Positions 44,764-53,900 of a stretch of DNA of 64,000 nucleotides are shown here, piece by piece. The DNA is taken from positions 49,304 to 113,303 of the forward strand of contig JAXLQJ010000019.1 of assembly GCA_046331705.1 (NCBI GenBank). Direction: 5' to 3'. Every line of letters begins with the position of its first letter. Position 1 is the first letter of the stretch. The translations under genes and the position numbers were made by a program. This DNA is from JADJOY01 sp046331705 [NCBI: bacterium] (GTDB lineage: Bacteria; JADJOY01). The notes below the pieces were generated by a model. That model saw nothing but the letters and a program-made list of their open reading frames with translations, had not been told where the DNA came from and did not search any database.

Positions 44764-45183
44764 TCAGTCCTTGAACAAGTCCTCGATGTTCTCGATCGGC
44801 TCTTTGCTCGCGCCGAGGTGACACGACTCGCATTCGATGCGGTCGTCGTCGACGCGCCATGCGAGACGTCCGTTGTGACAGGCCCCGCAGAAGGCACCGC
44901 GTCTCATGTCGGCATGTGTGAAGCCGCGTTTCGCCTGCGGAAAGATCGTGGGATGACACGCGTAGCAACGGAACTGATCGTGGCGCCAATGCGAGAACAC
45001 CCCGGGTTCGGGCGGATCGCTGTCGTCGTGTGCTTTCACGATCGGAACGGCGACGCGATCCGGTACCGCGGCGCCGAGAACCGGTAGCGCGAACGTGATC
45101 GCGGCGACCGCGAGCAAGCCCAGGCGTCTCCGTCGCCAACCATTGCTGTTTGCCGTGTCGCGCGGTTCGGATTGCCGGTGCAT
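44764..45183 (-). CDS. Triheme c7-like cytochrome
   Basis: 139 residues. Signal (LLAVAAITFALPVLGAA), then FSHWRH (c3/c7-type distal His motif), CYACH, CGACH and CESCH. Three hemes and the FSHxxH element fit the c7 (PpcA-like) family of small periplasmic triheme carriers. It starts 18 bp after the methyltransferase of the biosynthetic array, joining the cytochrome operon to it without an obvious promoter or terminator in between. Confidence 0.8.
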   Translation of the reverse strand: MHRQSEPRDTANSNGWRRRRLGLLAVAAITFALPVLGAAVPDRVAVPIVKAHDDSDPPEPGVFSHWRHDQFRCYACHPTIFPQAKRGFTHADMRRGAFCGACHNGRLAWRVDDDRIECESCHLGASKEPIENIEDLFKD

Positions 45184-45201
45184 CGCTCTCCCCTCCCTCG
45201 C

Positions 45202-45897
45202 TCACGCGGGCTTGGCCAGGAGCCCCTCGAACCAATCGGGCGTCGAGCGATGTCGCGCGACGATCTCGAGCCCGGCTTCCTCCATCTCGCGGTCCAATCC
45301 GCTGGCGACCAGGTCACGGATGGTGGCTGCCTCCGGGTTGCCCGGGATCCAGAGGAAGAGCCAGGCGCTACGCCACCAGCCCGACCAGCGCGTCCGAGTG
45401 CGCGCCGGCTCGACAGCCAGGACGCGGCCGTCCGCGCGGCACACGCGGCGCGCTTCGCGCAAGACCGCGAGCCTGAGCGTCTTCGGCATCTCGTGGAGCG
45501 CACCGCCGATGAGCACGCGGTCGACGCTCGCCGGCTCGAGCGCGGTGCTCGCGGCGTTGCCGACGCGGTACTCGATCCGCCCGACGGGATCGCGACGGCG
45601 CGCCATCGCGATCTGACCCGCGCCGAGGTCGATGCCCGTGATGCGCGCGTTGGGATGGGTTGCGAGGATGGCCCGCTCGGCGGCGCCGGTACCGCAGCCC
45701 AGCGAGACGATGCGCTGGCCGTCGCGGGCGTCGAGCCAGCCCGTCACCTGGCGGCGCCACGCCGCGGCACCGCCCACGGGCAGCAGCATGAAGCCGACGA
45801 TCCAATCGTAGAGCGGCGCCGCGAGCCCGTAGCCGAGCTCCTGGGCGCGGCCGACGTAGCCGGACTCGCGAACGCCGACCCGTGGCTCCGGATTCAT
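45202..45897 (-). CDS. SAM-dependent methyltransferase of the biosynthetic array
   Basis: 231 residues from the ATG at 45897. Motif I IVSLGCGTGAAERAIL, then RITGIDLGAGQIAMA, DRVLIGGALHEMP and RRVCRADGRVLAVEP: a complete class I SAM fold. N-terminal LAAPLYDWIVGFMLLPVGG is hydrophobic, as in UbiE-like or lipid-acting methyltransferases. Last gene of the 57772-45202 array, 55 bp after RibD. It could correspond in role to ToxA, the N-methyltransferase of toxoflavin operons, or methylate a prenylated ring (both inference). Confidence 0.75.
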   Translation of the reverse strand: MNPEPRVGVRESGYVGRAQELGYGLAAPLYDWIVGFMLLPVGGAAAWRRQVTGWLDARDGQRIVSLGCGTGAAERAILATHPNARITGIDLGAGQIAMARRRDPVGRIEYRVGNAASTALEPASVDRVLIGGALHEMPKTLRLAVLREARRVCRADGRVLAVEPARTRTRWSGWWRSAWLFLWIPGNPEAATIRDLVASGLDREMEEAGLEIVARHRSTPDWFEGLLAKPA

Positions 45898-45952
45898 GCG
45901 CGTGCCGACCGAGGCATCCGCGCGCGGCGGCGCTCGCGAGCGATCCGCGCGC

Positions 45953-47179
45953 TCACGAGCTGAACGCCTCGATGACCACGTCACCGTCGAGCGCACGCCG
46001 CCGCACCCGCCGCAGCGCGGGCTCCCGCAGGCGCGGAAGCAGCGAGGGACCACGGCCGTGCTCGATCGCGCCCTCGTAGACCAGCCATTGATCGACGCGT
46101 CCTTCCGCGATCCAGCGCTCGAGCAGCGTGGGGCCCGCCTCGAGCAGCATGCGCCGCACGCAATTGCTCCACAGCCACGCTTGCACGCGGGCGAGGCTCA
46201 AGCGGCCGTCGCTCTTAGCTTCGATGTCGACGACCACCGCGCCGCGCGCTTCCAGGGCGCGGCGCCGGTCGCCCGCCGCGCCCGCTCGGCCCAGCACGAA
46301 GACCGGGCCCGCCGCCTCCGCTTCGCCCGCGCGCTCGAAGAGCCGCGCCGACGGCGGCGTTCGAAGCTCGGAGTCGAGAACCACCCGTGCCGGCGGGAAG
46401 GCGGGGAGCGCTGCGCCGCGCACGCTCAGGCGAGGATCGTCGGCCAGCACGGTGCCCACGCCGGTGACGATCGCGTCGACTTGCCCGCGCCACTGGTGCA
46501 CCTCGGCGCGGGACGCGGGGCTCGAGATCCAGCGCCCGTCGCCGATCCCCTCCGGCGGCGTGAGCTGCCCGCTGCGGGTTTGCGCCCATTTCGCGATGGT
46601 CCACGGCACCCGTCGCCGCATTCGCTCCGGGGCGATCCACGCGAGGAAATGCTCCGAGCCCACGGCGAGCGGCGCCGCGCCCTCGAAGAGCAACACCTCG
46701 CGCCCCGCGGCCCGCAGCGTCTCCAGACCACGGCCTTGATGGCGGGGATCGGGATCGCGCGCGCCGACCACCACGCGGCTCGCCGAGGATGCGAGCACCG
46801 CGTCCACGCAGGGCGGAGTCTTGCCGTGGCTCGAGCACGGCTCGAGCGTCACCACGAGCGTGTCGAAGCCGTTCGCCGCGCCGCCGTTCGCCTGCACCGC
46901 ACGGAGCGCTTCGACCTCGGCGTGGCCGCCGCCCCACACGGTGTGGAAGGCGCGCGCCACCTCGACGTCGCCGCGCAACAGCGCTGCTCCCACGCACGGA
47001 TTGGGCGCGACCTGGTAGCGGAACTCGCGCGCGGCCTCCGCCAGCTCGGCGAGCAGCGCGCGGTAGCGGTCCTCCTGTGCGCGGCTCACGCGGCCCGGCG
47101 CACCCGCGTCCGCCGCGCTCGCAAGCGGCGTCGGCGCCGTCGCGGCGCGCCCACCGTGCGTGCGATCCGACGTCGTCAT
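45953..47179 (-). CDS. ribD: RibD-type bifunctional pyrimidine deaminase/reductase
   Basis: 408 residues from the ATG at 47179 (overlapping the upstream stop). The deaminase half has the zinc site HAEVEALRAV ... EPCSSHGKTPPC; the reductase half has VDAIVTGVGTVLADDPRLSVR and the C-terminal EAGPTLLERWI. In riboflavin synthesis it deaminates and reduces the GTP cyclohydrolase II product. The KxAxSLDGK region reads KWAQTRSGQLT, so the reductase substrate loop is altered. No ribE or ribH is nearby; with the GTP cyclohydrolase II/WD40 gene (50953) it resembles the ToxE-ToxB-ToxC set. Confidence 0.85.
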   Translation of the reverse strand: MTTSDRTHGGRAATAPTPLASAADAGAPGRVSRAQEDRYRALLAELAEAAREFRYQVAPNPCVGAALLRGDVEVARAFHTVWGGGHAEVEALRAVQANGGAANGFDTLVVTLEPCSSHGKTPPCVDAVLASSASRVVVGARDPDPRHQGRGLETLRAAGREVLLFEGAAPLAVGSEHFLAWIAPERMRRRVPWTIAKWAQTRSGQLTPPEGIGDGRWISSPASRAEVHQWRGQVDAIVTGVGTVLADDPRLSVRGAALPAFPPARVVLDSELRTPPSARLFERAGEAEAAGPVFVLGRAGAAGDRRRALEARGAVVVDIEAKSDGRLSLARVQAWLWSNCVRRMLLEAGPTLLERWIAEGRVDQWLVYEGAIEHGRGPSLLPRLREPALRRVRRRALDGDVVIEAFSS

Positions 47180-48198
47180 GGGCGGCCCTCGCTCTCGCGC
47201 CAGTCCAGGACGACCGCCAACGCCGCGTCGCGCTCGCCGAGGACCGCCCGGTAGGCGTCGGCCGCGCGAGTGTAGGGAAAGCGGTGCGAGATCAGGCTCG
47301 CGACCTCCATCTCGCCATGGGCCAGCGCGGCGAGGAAGATCTCCGCGTGACGCTGGGCGGACCACGGCGCGTCGGCGGTGGCACGCGGCGGATGGGAGAA
47401 GTAGTGGGTGCCGATGATCGACAGGCTGGCGCGGTTGCACCCATCGTGGAAGTCGAAGCGCGTCTCGCCCGACGGGCTGCTCAGGACCACGATGCGCCCT
47501 TGCTCGCGTACCAGCGCGGGAAGCGCCCGCATCGCATCCGGGTGTCCCGAGACCTCGAAGGCCACGTCGACGAGCGCGCCGCCGGCGGCGGCGCGGACCT
47601 GCGTGTCGAGCGCATCCGCGTCTGCCGGGATCGCGACGAAGCTCGGCGTGCGAGGCAGCTTGGCCATGCGGGAGGGCGAGCGATCGGTGCCGATGACCGG
47701 GCGCGCGCCCGCGAACGCCGCGGCGCGGGCGGTGAGCTGCCCCAGCAAGCCGAGTCCGCAGACCAGCGCCCGCTCTCCCCACGCCAGCGCGCCGCGGCGC
47801 AACCCGTTGAGCGCCACCTCGGCGAGGGTGGTGAACGCCGCCGACTCCGGGTCCACGCCGTCGGGCACCGGCCGCAGCTCGTCGGCCCGCACCGTGATCC
47901 ACGCGGCGTGGGGGCCATGGCTGCTCACGATCCGATCGCGCCAGCTCGCGTCCACCTCCGCACCGCATTCCACGACCCGCCCGACGTTGCTGTAGCCGAC
48001 GTCGCGCGGGAACGAGGCGAGCTTGGACCAGGTCTCGCCGAGCCCGGGCGCGGCGGCGAGCAACGTGCCCTCGGTCCCATTGCTGATCAGCGAGCAGATC
48101 GTCTCGATCAGCACCTCGCCGCGGCCCGGCGCGCGCAGTCCACGCGACTCGATCTCCACCTGGAGCGGAGCCGCGAAGACCACCTGCGCGTTCTTCAT
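47176..48198 (-). CDS. MDR dehydrogenase without zinc-ligand signature
   Basis: 340 residues. N-terminal MDR domain with SLISNGTEGTLL, and a Rossmann domain GLGLLGQL. The cysteine cluster for structural zinc is absent. The sequence around the start resembles the BchC-like/zinc-free MDR group that oxidises or reduces ring side chains. Overlaps both neighbours by 4 bp (ATGA), so it belongs to a translationally coupled trio with 48195-49280 and RibD. Substrate unknown; a tailoring oxidoreductase of the array product is likely. Confidence 0.75.
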   Translation of the reverse strand: MKNAQVVFAAPLQVEIESRGLRAPGRGEVLIETICSLISNGTEGTLLAAAPGLGETWSKLASFPRDVGYSNVGRVVECGAEVDASWRDRIVSSHGPHAAWITVRADELRPVPDGVDPESAAFTTLAEVALNGLRRGALAWGERALVCGLGLLGQLTARAAAFAGARPVIGTDRSPSRMAKLPRTPSFVAIPADADALDTQVRAAAGGALVDVAFEVSGHPDAMRALPALVREQGRIVVLSSPSGETRFDFHDGCNRASLSIIGTHYFSHPPRATADAPWSAQRHAEIFLAALAHGEMEVASLISHRFPYTRAADAYRAVLGERDAALAVVLDWRESEGRP

Positions 48199-49280
48199 GG
48201 CGCGGCGCTCGCGCCGGTCGGGTGCACCATCACCTTCACGGCGTCCGAGCGGCGTTTCTCGCGCGCTGCGTCGAAGCCGTCCTGGATGCGCGTGAGCGGC
48301 ACGTGGTGGGTGATCAACGGCGCGCTCCGGACGCGGCCTCTCGCCAGCTCGTCGATGGCGATCGAGATCTCGCGGATCTCGTTCCATGCGCCGTAGCTGT
48401 TGCTGAAGCGCAGGTCGATCTCCTTGCGGTTGGCGATCGAGTAGCGAAGCCGAAGATCGTCCCAGAAGGCCCCCAGCACCACCACCGCCGCCCCGGGCGC
48501 CGCCGCGGCGAGGGCCACGTCCAGCGCCGCGCCGCTGCCGCCGACGGTCTCGAACACCAGGTCCGCGCCGACCCCACCCGTGAGGTCGCGCAGCCCCGCG
48601 CCGACCTCCTCCGGCAGCGTCGAGACGATGGTCACGTCCGCGGCGCCCGCGGCGCGGGCTTGCTCCGCGGCGCGCGCGCGGCGCGCCACCAGGATCACGC
48701 ACTCGGCGCCCCACGCGCGCAGCAGCTGGCCGAGACAGAGCGCCACCGCCCCCGAGCCGACGATCACCACCCGTCGCCAGGCGCGATCGGATACCCGGTG
48801 GATCGCATGGACGCCGCACGCGTACACGTCCGCGAGCGCGCCGTCGTCGAACGAGAGTGCCTCGGGAAGCGCGTGGAGGTGGCTCGCCAGCGCGACGTCG
48901 ATCTCGGAGAAGCCGGCGCTCGACCAGCGCTCGCCGTTCACGACGCCGCGGCTCGGACAGACGTGGCCGTGGCCGGCGCGGCAGGTTCCGCACTCGCCGC
49001 AGGCGGCCAGGTGCATGGGTTCGACGACCACGCGGTCGCCGACCGTGAAGTCGCGCACGCCGTGGCCCACCTCCACGATCACTCCGGCCAGCTCGTGGCC
49101 CAGCCGGCGCGGCCACACGGATGGGCTCCCCCACGGGTTCCGGCCCTGGACGTAGTGCAGATCCGAGCCGCAGATTCCGGCGGAGCGAACCTCGAGCGCC
49201 ACCTGTCCCGCCCCGACGGTGGGCGGCGGGCGATCCTCCACGAGGATCTCGCCGTCGGCGTGGAAGAACGCGGTCTTCAT
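48195..49280 (-). CDS. Zinc-binding MDR alcohol dehydrogenase
   Basis: 361 residues. Catalytic-zinc region SAGICGSDLHYVQG and LGHELAGVIVEVG, structural-zinc cluster ACGECGTCRAGHGHVC, and NAD-binding VGSGAVALCLGQLL: a complete sorbitol/threonine-dehydrogenase-type enzyme. It would oxidise a secondary alcohol to a ketone or the reverse. Paired with a second MDR gene by a 4 bp overlap, which suggests two consecutive redox steps on the same intermediate. Confidence 0.85.
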   Translation of the reverse strand: MKTAFFHADGEILVEDRPPPTVGAGQVALEVRSAGICGSDLHYVQGRNPWGSPSVWPRRLGHELAGVIVEVGHGVRDFTVGDRVVVEPMHLAACGECGTCRAGHGHVCPSRGVVNGERWSSAGFSEIDVALASHLHALPEALSFDDGALADVYACGVHAIHRVSDRAWRRVVIVGSGAVALCLGQLLRAWGAECVILVARRARAAEQARAAGAADVTIVSTLPEEVGAGLRDLTGGVGADLVFETVGGSGAALDVALAAAAPGAAVVVLGAFWDDLRLRYSIANRKEIDLRFSNSYGAWNEIREISIAIDELARGRVRSAPLITHHVPLTRIQDGFDAAREKRRSDAVKVMVHPTGASAAP

Positions 49281-49305
49281 CGTCTCGATCGCTCCGTCCC
49301 GTGGC

Positions 49306-50904
49306 TCAGGCGAGGCTCGCGGCGGCTGGTGCGAGGGGGGGCTCGGTCATCGGCAGGACTCGGTCCAGGACGTCCGTGGGGCTCGGGTTCGCGAGGTGCT
49401 CGTGCACCGCTTGCGCGATCGCCCGGGCGCCCAGGTGGGCGTCGTAATACGCGATCGCATCCACCACGAAGTTGTCGAGCGCCACGGGATTGCGTCGCAG
49501 GATCGTGATCAGGGCTCGCCAGAACGCGCGTTTGCCGGTGGGCGCCAACAGCCCGAGCCTGAGCAGCAGGCGCAGGAAGATGGGGACGCCGTACCAGCGC
49601 TGGAGCGCGGCCTGGATCGCCGGGCGTCGGCGAGTCTGGCAGATCGCCTCGGTGATGCGCGGGAAGAACCGCTCGGGATCGTAGATCTCGTTCGCCAGCC
49701 ACGCGTAGCCCGTCAGGATCTCGCGCTTCGTCAGCTCGCCTTTGGGAACGAAGTTGATCGGCGGGATCGCCGTGGGGTGATCGTCGAGCAGACGGCCCTC
49801 GGCGACCAGTCGCCGGCGCAGCGGAGTGTTGGGGCGGGCGTCGAGCAGGCTCAAGGTGACGTGGCCGATGCCGGTGCGCTGGATGAAGTCGCGCTGCACG
49901 CGGAAGGTCTCGCGCGTCTCGCCGTCGAAGCCGACGATGAAGCCGGCGAACGGGTGGATGCCCGCGGCGCGGATGAGCCGCAGCCGGTCGAGCGGGTCGC
50001 GACGCAAGTTCTGGCTCTTCTTGGTGATCGCGAGCTGCGCCGCCTCGGCCGTCTCGATGCCGAAGAACACGAACTGGAAGCCAGCGCTCGACATCGCCTC
50101 GAGCAGGTCGGGGTGGTCGGCGAGGTTGAGCGTCGCCTGGGTGTAATAGAAGAACGGGTGCCGGTTGCGCTCGTTCCACTCGCGCACCTGACCGAGCATG
50201 GCGCGCGCGGCGTTGGGGTGGCCGATGAAGTTGTCGTCCACCCAGAAGATCATGCCCAGATAGCCGCTCGCGCGCAGCGCGCTCAGCTCGTCGAGCATGT
50301 GCGCGGGACTCTTGGTGCGCGGCACGCGGCCGAAGTTGTCCGGGATGTCGCAGAACTCGCAGCGGAACGGGCAGCCGCGCGAGAACTGAAGCGCGTGCAT
50401 CGCGTAGCGGTTGGGCTTCGCGAGCAGCTCGAAGCGGGGCACGCGCGCGCGAGCGAGATCGAAGCGCTCGGGCCCGTAGCTCAGGCCGCGGCGGTCGGCG
50501 CGGATGTCCGCGATCAGCCGCTCGAGCACGGGCTCACCCTCGCCGAGGCAGACCCAGTCCGCCTCGCGGGCGAGGCGTTCCGGCACGTCGACGCAATGAG
50601 CCCCGCCCACGGCGAGCCGCTTGCCGTGGCGTCGCGCGGCGTCGCGGCAGGCCACGTAGTCGTCTTCCTGGATGCCGAACATCCAGCTCACGAACACCAC
50701 GTCCGCCCAAGCCCAGTCGGATTCACGCACCTCGTCGAGGTTGCGATCGATCAGCCGGATCTCGAAGTCGTCGGGCAGGTAGCTGGCGATGCTGACGAGC
50801 CCGAGCGGCGGCAGCCCCGGCCGGCCGACGACCTTGCGGCGCGCTTCCTCGCCGTAGCGGATCCAGCCTGCCGAGAACTTCGGGTAGAGCATCAGCACCC
50901 GCAT
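49306..50904 (-). CDS. B12-binding-domain radical SAM protein (DUF4070-type)
   Basis: 532 residues. N-terminal B12-binding-like domain (MRVLMLYPKF, LPPLGLVSIASYLP, VGGAHCVDVPERL), then the radical SAM cluster CPFRCEFC at residues 178-185, the barrel sequence FWVDDNFIGHP and a C-terminal DUF4070-like part (LLDARPNTPLRRRL). The DxHxxG base-off motif is not seen. Relatives act in hopanoid and tetrapyrrole modification, often on unactivated carbons (methyl transfer, ring closure). Placed 48 bp after the 50953 gene, it is the probable radical-chemistry step of the array. Confidence 0.85.
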   Translation of the reverse strand: MRVLMLYPKFSAGWIRYGEEARRKVVGRPGLPPLGLVSIASYLPDDFEIRLIDRNLDEVRESDWAWADVVFVSWMFGIQEDDYVACRDAARRHGKRLAVGGAHCVDVPERLAREADWVCLGEGEPVLERLIADIRADRRGLSYGPERFDLARARVPRFELLAKPNRYAMHALQFSRGCPFRCEFCDIPDNFGRVPRTKSPAHMLDELSALRASGYLGMIFWVDDNFIGHPNAARAMLGQVREWNERNRHPFFYYTQATLNLADHPDLLEAMSSAGFQFVFFGIETAEAAQLAITKKSQNLRRDPLDRLRLIRAAGIHPFAGFIVGFDGETRETFRVQRDFIQRTGIGHVTLSLLDARPNTPLRRRLVAEGRLLDDHPTAIPPINFVPKGELTKREILTGYAWLANEIYDPERFFPRITEAICQTRRRPAIQAALQRWYGVPIFLRLLLRLGLLAPTGKRAFWRALITILRRNPVALDNFVVDAIAYYDAHLGARAIAQAVHEHLANPSPTDVLDRVLPMTEPPLAPAAASLA

Positions 50905-50952
50905 CGTCGTCCTGCTCGTCCTTTCCCCGCGCGCCCCTGGATCTCGGTCCGC

Positions 50953-53900
50953 TCAGCTCGCGCACCGCGCGGCGTCGCGCGGGCTCTCGTCGCCCGGCTC
51001 GTCGAGCCGCTGTTGCATGGCGCGCAGCACGTCCACCACCGCGAGGCGCTGGGGATCGAGCCGGTAGACCGCGCCATCGTACGAGCACGCGACCACGTGA
51101 TCGCCGGCGCGCTTGATCGCGCTCAGGCCATTGCCCGCGACGCTCAGCCGCCGGATCTCGCGCTCGGCGAGTGAGACGCGGATCACCTGTCCCCAATAAT
51201 CGCCGACGAAGATCGTGTCGGCGTCGAAGAAGCACACGCACTTGAGCGAGCGCCGCCCGAGATCGAACGACTCGAGCAAGGTGCCGGCGTCGAGGTCGAA
51301 CACGTTGAGCGCGAAGTCGCGCCCCACGCTGGCCACGCGCGCGGTGGTGGGCTCGATGTCGAGGTCGTTGATGATCGCGCGATGCCCCAGGTAGCGCTGG
51401 CGGATCCGCCCGTCGAAGTTCCAGGCGTGGAGCGTGCCGTCGGCGGCGCAGCTCAGCCCGAGCGGCAGGTGCGGGTGCAAGCGCAGCGATTTCACCGCGC
51501 CGTCGTGGCAGCGCAGCGCGCCGTGCACGGTGCCGTCGAGCCCCACGCGCACGACGTGGCCGCTGTAACAGCCCACGAACGCTTCGGGCTCGCCGTGGCC
51601 GGTGCGGATCTGGATGGTGTTGATGGGGCCGTGGCCGAGGGCCGTGTGTGCGCGGCAGCGCAGCTCGCCGTCGCGTCGTTCCCAGACGTGGATGGCGTGG
51701 TCGTGGGCTCCGCCCACGACGGTGCTGCCGGAGGGATGGATCGCGATGCCGTTCATGAGCACGCGTCCGGTGGCCGGCGTGCCCTCCGCCGTCCACGCGA
51801 GACGGCCGCTCGCGAGCCCCGCCGTGCGCACGTGGCCGTCGTCGCTCACCAGCGCGAGGGTACCGTCGTCGGCGACTGCAACGTCGTTGAAGCACGCGTT
51901 GCCAGCTGGGCTCGCGTCGGCGCCGATCCGCCGCACCAACCGCCCGTCGCTCGCGTCCCAGACGTGGACCGTGCCGTCGAACGTCCCGCCCAGGAGCCGC
52001 TTGCCGTCGTGGGACCAGGTGAGGGTGCGCTCCCAGGGCATCGGCGCGGAGGTGACCTCCAGGCGCCGTTCGAGGGCGTCGCCGCTCCAGCTCCACACCA
52101 CCACGCGCTGATCGTAGGCCCCCGAGACGATCTCGCCGGTGGCCGTCGAGACCGCGACCTTCTTGATGCCCACCGCGTGGGCGGGGATCTCGTGGGTCTG
52201 CTCGCCGCGCGCCAGCGAGAAGACTCGGATCGCGCCGTCGTCGCAGCCGAGCACCAGCCGGTCGTGGACGGGATCGATCGCGCAGGTATCCGTCTCCACG
52301 GCGAACGGACCGAAGATCCGCTGCTGCTGCCCGGTGCGCACGTCCCAGACCCGGAGCGTCGTGTCGTCGCCGGAAGAGAGCAGCACGTCACCGTGGGCGG
52401 CGAGCGAGAGAACGTCCTTCTCGTGGCCCTCCAGGACGTCCACGATCGCGCCGGTCTCGAGGTCCCAGAGCAGGATGCGCCGGTCGCGCGACGCCGAGGC
52501 CCCCAGCCCGCCATCCAGGAACACGAACGCCTCGACGTCGTCGGCGTGGCCGCGCAGCACCCGCACCAGCCGCCGCGCGGCGACGTCCCAGACGCGGATC
52601 GAGTAATCGGCGCCGCAGCTCGCGACGCGTCCGCCGCGCGGATCGGCGCTGATGCCGTTGCCGAGGTGGTCGTGGTAACCGAGCAGCTCGACGCCGCCCG
52701 TGGCCACGTCGAAGAGCGCGACGGCACCGTCGTACGCGACACTCGCGATCCGCTCGGTCCCGGGCACCGACGCCACACCCGTGACCGGCCCGCGATGCCG
52801 CTGGAACTCGCGCGCCGCGCGGGTGCCGTCCACGCGGGCGGCGCGGCGGCGCGCACGTGGGATCGGGACCGCCGCGGCGGCCGTGTCGCTCGCGGCGACG
52901 GTGCCGAGCGCCGGCACCCAATGGCCGAAGTGCACGCGCTTCGCCTCGAGGTAGCCGGCGTTGAAGCGGTTCGCCGCGACGTTGAGGGGCACGACCTCCG
53001 CGACCTCGACGCCGCTCTCCTCGAGGGCGCGCACCTTCGCGGGGTTGTTGGTGAGGATCCGGACCCGCTGCGCGCCGAGCGCGTGCAGGATCTCGGCGGC
53101 GGCGGCGAAGCTGCGCGTGTCGGCAGGCAGCCCGAGCGCCAGGTTGGCCTGGACGGTGTCGAGGCCGCCGTCCTGGAGCTCGTAGGCGCGCAGCTTGTTC
53201 ACCAGGCCGATGCCGCGGCCCTCGTGGGTGAGGAAGTAGATCAGCACGCCGAACGGCGCGCGCTGGATCTCTCGCAGCGCGGCCTCGAGCTGTGCGCCGC
53301 AGTCGCAGCGCAACGAGCCGAGCACGTCGCCCGTGAAGCACGCGCTGTGGAGCCGGATCAACGCGGTGTCGGACTCGTCGCCGGCGGCGCGGTGGACCAG
53401 CGCGATGACCTCCGCGTCGTCGTCGCCGCGGCCGAACGCGTACATCCGCAGCTGGCGCGAGGTCGTCTCGTCGATCGGGATCAGCGCGCTCGCCAGCGAG
53501 GCGTGCGGAGTCATGGAGATCTCCTCGGATCGCGATTCGCTGCCGGCGCGCCGCGCCGCGCCCGTCGCCCGGGCCGGGTCCGCCGCCGCCCGCTCCTCGA
53601 CGGCATGGGCGACGCGCGCGATGACGCTCGACACGTTGCGGGTGAGCTGAGCGAGTCGAGAGCCCTCGCCCGCGAGCCCCGCGGCCGCGATCGCCCGCTC
53701 GGCGCCCTTGGCGAGCTCACGGGCGCGGATCAGCACCGCGCCGAGGGCACCCGAGCGCACCAGCTCGTCGAGCGCCGCCGCGAGATCGGCGGTGGAGGTC
53801 GCCGCCGCCAGCGCCGCGGTGAGGTCGAAGCCGCGCGCCTGCGCCTCCCACGCGTGCGCCACGCGGTATCCGCGCCGCGCCAGGTAGAGCGGCTCGTTCT

